Shown: positions 60,030 to 64,000 of the stretch, one piece after another | Position numbering within the stretch: the stretch's first letter is position 1 | How the letters are laid out: every line of letters begins with the position of its first letter | Translations under genes and position numbers: made by a program | NCBI GenBank assembly: GCA_036960605.1 | Contig: JBALXI010000013.1 | Span: 31,902 to 95,901 of the forward strand | Source: Oleispira sp036960605 | GTDB taxonomy: Bacteria; Pseudomonadota; Gammaproteobacteria; Pseudomonadales; Oceanobacteraceae | Direction of reading: 5' to 3' | Length of the DNA: 64,000 nucleotides | The notes under the pieces: generated by a model | What the model saw: the letters and a program-made list of their open reading frames with translations, nothing else | The model's database searches: none | What the model was told of the DNA's origin: nothing

Positions 60030-62207
60030 TTAAAAAGAATAACGCGCTTCAATACCCACTAAACGCGGTGCACCTAGCTGAATATGCTGAGTATCAGAAT
60101 AGCCATTTCTAGGATCATTACCAAAGCCAAAGCCACGTGTTGCATAATCTTTACCCGTTAGGTTACGACCATACAATGCTGTTTTAAAGTTAGCTACTTT
60201 GTACTCAATACGCGCGTGCCATAAAACATAGGCTTTAGACTGTTCATCGTGACTATCAGAAAAGTAGAACTTATCTTTTGCTTCAGATTCTACCGAAAAG
60301 GTAAGCATTTCTGTCGCAGAAAAACTTAAACCTGTTGCCAAGCTGTATTCTGGAGCATGAGCCTGAGCGCGGCCTTTTTTGTCAATTGTTTTATTTACAT
60401 CGTCGTCATCTTTCGCACTGAACTCATAATCTGTAAATTCTGTTTTAAGATAGCCTACCGATAAATCCCAACGCAACGCGTCTAATAATTGCCACTGACT
60501 TTCTAATTCTATCCCTTGGTTAATCCCTTCGGCAGCATTAGCCACATACTCTGTAAACTTAGGTGCTCCACTGTCTTTATAAGAAAGGAACGATTGCTTA
60601 ACCTGTTGATTCTGACGCTGAATATAAAAAGCGGCAACTCGAGTTACTAGCGCATCATTTAATAGCGACGATTTTAAGCCTAGTTCTAGAGTATTATTAT
60701 ACTCGGTATCAAAAGTACGCTTGTCTTCACCGATCACACTGGCAGAGTTTGCACCACCCGCTTTATAGCCGCGTGCCAATGAAACGTATGCTAGCTGATC
60801 GTGATTAATTAAACGTTCATAAGTGAAGCGCCCACCTAATAAAGTTTCAGTTTCATCACTACCAGTACTTAAACTATTTTCAAAATCATTGCGCCACTGC
60901 TCTGCTCGCACACCATAAATGATTCGGCTTTGATCGCTTAAGTTTGTGGTTAATTCGCTATAAATTGAGGTACTAGTAACGTCAAGAGTACTGACATACT
61001 GAGGATCCCATGTATAGTTTCGTTCTAAATCTTCGGTGCGCGTTTGATGATAAATACCGACGACCCAATCGGTTGAATTGTCAAAGATACGACCTTCTTC
61101 CGCAGATAATAAACGAACTTCAAAACTATTACGCTGGTAATCACGTAAGTACTGATCGGTAGAGCTATAACCATCAGTTGGTGCTAAACAAGACCCTTGA
61201 GAATTATCACATGGGTCTGGGGTATAGTCAGGATCATCAGACATCCAAGTATATTGCCCATAAGCCCAGTCTTCATCAAATCGATATTCAACGTCACTTT
61301 TCGCGGTGGTTAATACCGTTTCTAATATCAGCGCTCGGCTCAACTTTGTATCCAAGTTCAGGGAAAAAGCGTGGGTTTCTTGTGCATCAACACCCGGCTC
61401 ATCCGAGTAAGTTGTACGATTATTATCGAGGCTAAACGCATCATAACCATTATCGATATCGGCATAGAAATAGGTCAGGCCTAGATTAGTATCTTCCGAT
61501 ATCTGAGCCGCTAATTTACCGCGTACAACAACTTCATCGAGGTTGTTGGTATTGTCTTTATTTAGAAATTCATTTTCCATATAGCCATCTGACTGAAAGC
61601 TATTAATCGCCAAGCGGCCTTGCACGTTATCAGTGATAGATCCTGATATGGCGGCGCTTTCACTGTGAGTATTATAATTGCCCGCCTTAGCGGCAACATA
61701 ACCTTCAGTCTCTTTAGTGGCTTCATTGCTCTTAATATTGATCATGCCCGCTAACGCGTTTGCGCCAAAACGAGTACCTTGCGGCCCACGTAATACTTCA
61801 ACCTGCTCAACATCAAATAAGGTCGCTGCGCCGCCTAAACCTGTCATATCGATACCATCAATCATCAAACCCACAGAAGGGTTTACTGGATCAACAAACT
61901 GACTGCGTTCGCCAATACCCCGAATTTGAAAATAACGACCACGAGACGCACCGGAAGAAAAGTTAACGTTTGGCGCAAAACTTAATACCGATTCAAGGTG
62001 CTGTGCACTGCGTGCTTCGATATTATCAGCGCCAATCACCGTGACGGCTTCCGCAAGCTCTTGTACATTGGTATCACGAAAATCTGCACTAACAGCCACA
62101 ACATCAAGCTCAACAGCTCCCGTGGTCTGTTCTGCAGTCGCAATGCTGGCCATCATGGAAGCACTAAGAGCCGAAGCGATAGCGAGGGATAAAGGTAGGG
62201 TTTTCAT
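60030..62207 (-). CDS. TonB-dependent receptor, probable thiamine uptake
   Basis: 725 residues with a signal peptide (MKTLPLSLAIASALSASMMASIATA). Plug domain about 45-165: DTNVQELAEAVTVIGADNIEAR, RYFQIRGIGERSQFVDPVNPSVGLMIDGID, VEVLRGPQGTRFGANALAG. A 22-strand barrel follows, closing ARYSF. The gene is preceded by a TPP riboswitch, so it most likely takes thiamine or a precursor (or a phosphate ester) through the outer membrane. First gene of a four-gene operon. Confidence 0.88.
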   Translation of the reverse strand: MKTLPLSLAIASALSASMMASIATAEQTTGAVELDVVAVSADFRDTNVQELAEAVTVIGADNIEARSAQHLESVLSFAPNVNFSSGASRGRYFQIRGIGERSQFVDPVNPSVGLMIDGIDMTGLGGAATLFDVEQVEVLRGPQGTRFGANALAGMINIKSNEATKETEGYVAAKAGNYNTHSESAAISGSITDNVQGRLAINSFQSDGYMENEFLNKDNTNNLDEVVVRGKLAAQISEDTNLGLTYFYADIDNGYDAFSLDNNRTTYSDEPGVDAQETHAFSLNLDTKLSRALILETVLTTAKSDVEYRFDEDWAYGQYTWMSDDPDYTPDPCDNSQGSCLAPTDGYSSTDQYLRDYQRNSFEVRLLSAEEGRIFDNSTDWVVGIYHQTRTEDLERNYTWDPQYVSTLDVTSTSIYSELTTNLSDQSRIIYGVRAEQWRNDFENSLSTGSDETETLLGGRFTYERLINHDQLAYVSLARGYKAGGANSASVIGEDKRTFDTEYNNTLELGLKSSLLNDALVTRVAAFYIQRQNQQVKQSFLSYKDSGAPKFTEYVANAAEGINQGIELESQWQLLDALRWDLSVGYLKTEFTDYEFSAKDDDDVNKTIDKKGRAQAHAPEYSLATGLSFSATEMLTFSVESEAKDKFYFSDSHDEQSKAYVLWHARIEYKVANFKTALYGRNLTGKDYATRGFGFGNDPRNGYSDTQHIQLGAPRLVGIEARYSF

Positions 62208-62304
62208 TTGTTAGGTCTGCCTCAAAAAAGAGAGAAGACCCGGTCGAGCGTAGCAAGCGTGGAGTGTTGATGACATACGTTTAATAGAGAAATCAATTCA
62301 ACTG

Positions 62305-62422
62305 CCCATTCCTACGCCGGTATTAACCGGATCAGGTTCAAGGAGTTTGCAATGCATCTCAGGCTTATTAGAGCGCGTAGACTTTCGTCAATAATTGCTC
62401 TAACTCGCCACCCCCTGGGATG
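62305..62422 (-). promoter_or_regulatory. TPP riboswitch (THI element)
   Basis: On the minus strand the element starts with GGGGTGGCGAGTTAG, has CTGAGATG (about 62354-62361), and closes with GAACCTGATCCGGTTAATACCGGCGTAGG split around position 62311-62338, i.e. all conserved blocks of the thiamine pyrophosphate aptamer. About 100 bases then lead to the TonB receptor start. High TPP is expected to shut off the salvage operon (expression platform not resolved by eye). Confidence 0.95.
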
Positions 62423-62460
62423 AGGGCATAATAAAGCATCTGCTACGAAATAAGAACGAC

Positions 62461-62622
62461 TTATGCCGATTCGTTATCCATTGTCTGATTTGCAGTAAGC
62501 TCGGCTTCTGCACGCTTTGCTTTAGAAACATAAGCCGGCTTAGTGTCTTTCGGTGCTAGCTTGGCATTCGCCTTACGCATCTTTTTGCCTAAAATCTTAT
62601 TAATCTTCTTTTTACGGTTCAT
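62461..62622 (-). CDS. DUF2986-like basic micro-protein
   Basis: 53 residues, MNRKKKINKILGKKMRKANA at the start, then KLAPKDTKPAYVSKAKRAEAEL. The basic repeated pattern NRKKKIN-ILKKK-KKANAKLAPKNKP is that of DUF2986 proteins of marine gammaproteobacteria. Function unknown; highly basic, probably cytoplasmic nucleic-acid associated. GAAG lies upstream of the start. It would be too short for most gene finders. It is upstream of the riboswitch on the same strand. Confidence 0.78.
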   Translation of the reverse strand: MNRKKKINKILGKKMRKANAKLAPKDTKPAYVSKAKRAEAELTANQTMDNESA

Positions 62623-62752
62623 GACACGACTTCGCTATATTGATTGGGTATGATCATTTTAGCCGCGATTGTAAGGATCCATTTCCGAAAGGCAATAGTA
62701 GACTCCCTTTAGACAGGCTTAATTGCTGAAAATAGAAGTATCAAGGTCACAC

Positions 62753-63574
62753 ATGAAACGAATCAGTATTTTAGGCAGTGGTTGGCTCGGCTTACCTTTA
62801 GCCATCGAGCTCAATCAGTTGGGCTATCAGATAAAAGCGTCATCTCGTAGCGAAGCGCGCTTAAGCCAAGTAACACAAGCAGGCATCTCTGCCCATGTTT
62901 ACGACATTGAAGCAGATCAGAACGATGTGAGCTTCTTGCAGGCCGATATACTCATCATCAACATCACCTCAAAAAATGTCGAAGCCTATAAAGACCTGAT
63001 TGTCCTCGTTGAAAAGTCACCGATTCAAAAAGTCTTATTTATTAGCTCAACTTCGGTTTATGGAGACTCGTTAGATCCAAGCTCACCTGCCATTACCGAA
63101 TCCAATCAGGATGCCTTAATCTCTTGTCCGCTATTAACAATCGAAAATCTATTTAGAGAGAGCCTTCACTTCGACACCAGTATTATTCGTTTTTCAGGTT
63201 TAATAGGCTATCAGCGCCATCCCGGTCGGTTCTTTGCTCAAACTCAAGAAGATGGCTCGATTAAGTGCAAACCGATTAAAAATCCAGATGCCAGCGTTAA
63301 TATGATTCATCGTGATGATTGCATCGGTATCATTAAAGCCCTATTAGAAGGAGATATTTGGGGAGAGGTTTTTAATGGCTGCTCAAGCCATCACCCAGCC
63401 CGACGTGAATTTTATACCCATGCCGTACAAAACTATTCTGGCCAACATTCAATAGAAATGAATTTCACCGACAGCGACCAGAAAAATTTCAAAGTCATTG
63501 CTAATGACAAAATTCAAACAGTCTTAGATTATCAATTTATTCATAACAATCTACTGAACATAAATTACAGTTAG
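62753..63574 (+). CDS. yeeZ: YeeZ-like NAD(P)-binding protein
   Basis: 273 residues from ATG 62753, preceded by AAGG 6 bases away; the ATG at 62723 has no site. SDR-type Rossmann fold: ISILGSGWLGLPLAIEL, SSTSVYGD (72 residues on), GRFFAQ following RHPG, and NMIHRDDCIGI. These correspond to E. coli YeeZ, an atypical short-chain reductase/epimerase without known substrate. Alone, with a convergent partner after it. Confidence 0.85.
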   Translation: MKRISILGSGWLGLPLAIELNQLGYQIKASSRSEARLSQVTQAGISAHVYDIEADQNDVSFLQADILIINITSKNVEAYKDLIVLVEKSPIQKVLFISSTSVYGDSLDPSSPAITESNQDALISCPLLTIENLFRESLHFDTSIIRFSGLIGYQRHPGRFFAQTQEDGSIKCKPIKNPDASVNMIHRDDCIGIIKALLEGDIWGEVFNGCSSHHPARREFYTHAVQNYSGQHSIEMNFTDSDQKNFKVIANDKIQTVLDYQFIHNNLLNINYS

Positions 63575-63588
63575 GTTCAGGCTGTAAT

Positions 63589-64000
63589 TTAAATGATAGG
63601 TTCAGGGTGATTCACAACACAACGAATGCCGTTGTCGGCGCCTCCATTTTCTGGCGCGACTAGTTTTCGCTTATACAGTTTTTTTCCTCCTGAAACGCCC
63701 AAGGTTCCAAAGCCTCTGGATACCTTAGAGCGATCTGGAACATATTCATCAAACCGAGGATTCACCAAAGCTTCACGTTGATAGGCGTGCCAATTATCCA
63801 CAGTCCACTCCCCCACATTCCCTGTCATGTCGTACAAGCCCAAGGGATTCGGTGGCCAAGTGCCTACTGGCGTCGAAAACTGATCATCTGCCGGTTCACG
63901 AACATTAATCCCACGTTGGTAAGTTCCATCGTTTGCGGCAAGGTTAATAACGAATCGCTCGGCGAATCCGTTTGCTCCATCATCAATAAACGAACTTCTT
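63589..64000 (-). CDS. SUMF1/formylglycine-generating-enzyme-like protein, 5' part missing
   Basis: The C-terminal about 136 residues of an FGE-sulfatase (SUMF1) domain protein; the reading frame runs out of the right edge. Signature: STPVGTWPPNPLGLYDMTGNVGEWTVD and, near the end, NGIRCVV. Family members range from sulfatase activators to ergothioneine synthase EgtB and many with no tested activity. The active-site Cys pair of true FGEs cannot be seen in this part; only one Cys (IRCVV) is visible. An internal ATG at 63843 is not the start, as the conserved domain extends upstream. Confidence 0.8.
   Translation of the reverse strand, partial: RSSFIDDGANGFAERFVINLAANDGTYQRGINVREPADDQFSTPVGTWPPNPLGLYDMTGNVGEWTVDNWHAYQREALVNPRFDEYVPDRSKVSRGFGTLGVSGGKKLYKRKLVAPENGGADNGIRCVVNHPEPII

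Noticed and set aside
1..64000. CRISPR arrays, tRNA genes, prophage or toxin-antitoxin pairs
   Set aside because: I looked for regularly spaced repeats, tRNA-like cloverleaf patterns and typical phage genes and saw none.

Overview
The window looks like chromosome of a marine-type gammaproteobacterium. The evidence is a set of gammaproteobacterial genes: a ydbH-ynbE-ydbL operon, a YeeZ-like protein, a DUF2986 micro-protein, a XanP-like permease, SmrA and a betIBA/choXWV choline-to-betaine locus. I would guess Oceanospirillales or a relative; the genus cannot be settled from this sequence. I found no tRNA, rRNA, insertion sequence, prophage or CRISPR array.

Layout. (a) 1-5057: housekeeping genes: mtnA (cut by the window edge), a thiolase, an Mpo1-like membrane protein, a MATE exporter and a DUF481 outer-membrane protein. 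(b) 5450-37050: a large, visibly A+T-rich exopolysaccharide (EPS) locus. The minus-strand block (31965 down to 7648) starts with a polyprenyl-phosphate sugar transferase. It continues with a YdcF-like protein, a Wza-type export lipoprotein, a Wzz-type chain-length protein, a BY-kinase-like protein, an outer-membrane barrel and a secretion-type ATPase, in the order typical of exosortase/PEP-CTERM EPS clusters, although no exosortase is present. Glycosyltransferases, deacetylases, an O-antigen ligase-like polymerase, a hexapeptide acetyltransferase, a split PssD/PssE transferase, a Wzx flippase, an acyltransferase and a phosphoethanolamine-transferase-like enzyme follow. A divergent plus-strand block (32428-37050) makes a UDP-HexNAc-uronic acid precursor (TviB/TviC type) and adds an acyltransferase and a FemAB/GNAT protein. 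Two strongly similar beta-propeller-like lipoproteins lie in this region in opposite orientation (5450-7486 and 14828-16345). The first carries a run of ten C in its coding sequence, which looks like a phase-variation switch.

(c) 37150-49924: mostly housekeeping: YqaA, SmrA, XanP-like permease, an LTXXQ periplasmic protein, a small lipoprotein, ilvA, rpiA, ydbH-ynbE-ydbL, lemA, an M48 protease with a long C-terminal tail, and an unknown membrane protein. (d) 50055-58144: a choline-to-glycine-betaine locus on the minus strand: betI-betB-betA-choX-choW-choV followed by a porin, with a candidate BetI operator. (e) 58173-62430: a thiamine-salvage operon on the minus strand: TPP riboswitch, TonB-dependent receptor, thiamine-binding-type small protein, PnuT-like transporter and a kinase. 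(f) 62461-64000: a DUF2986 micro-protein, a YeeZ-like NAD(P)-binding protein and the C-terminal part of a formylglycine-generating-enzyme-like protein.

How the genes work together: the EPS locus encodes a nearly complete Wzx/Wzy-type pathway (priming transferase, glycosyltransferases, flippase, polymerase, chain-length control, export) for a polymer likely to contain N-acetylhexosaminuronic acid and to be heavily tailored by acetylation and deacetylation. The choline and thiamine operons are self-contained uptake-plus-conversion systems. The most interesting material is the duplicated, possibly phase-variable lipoprotein pair, the exosortase-less PEP-CTERM-like export module, a BY-kinase-like protein that lacks the Walker A lysine, and an unrecognised deacetylase-like family.
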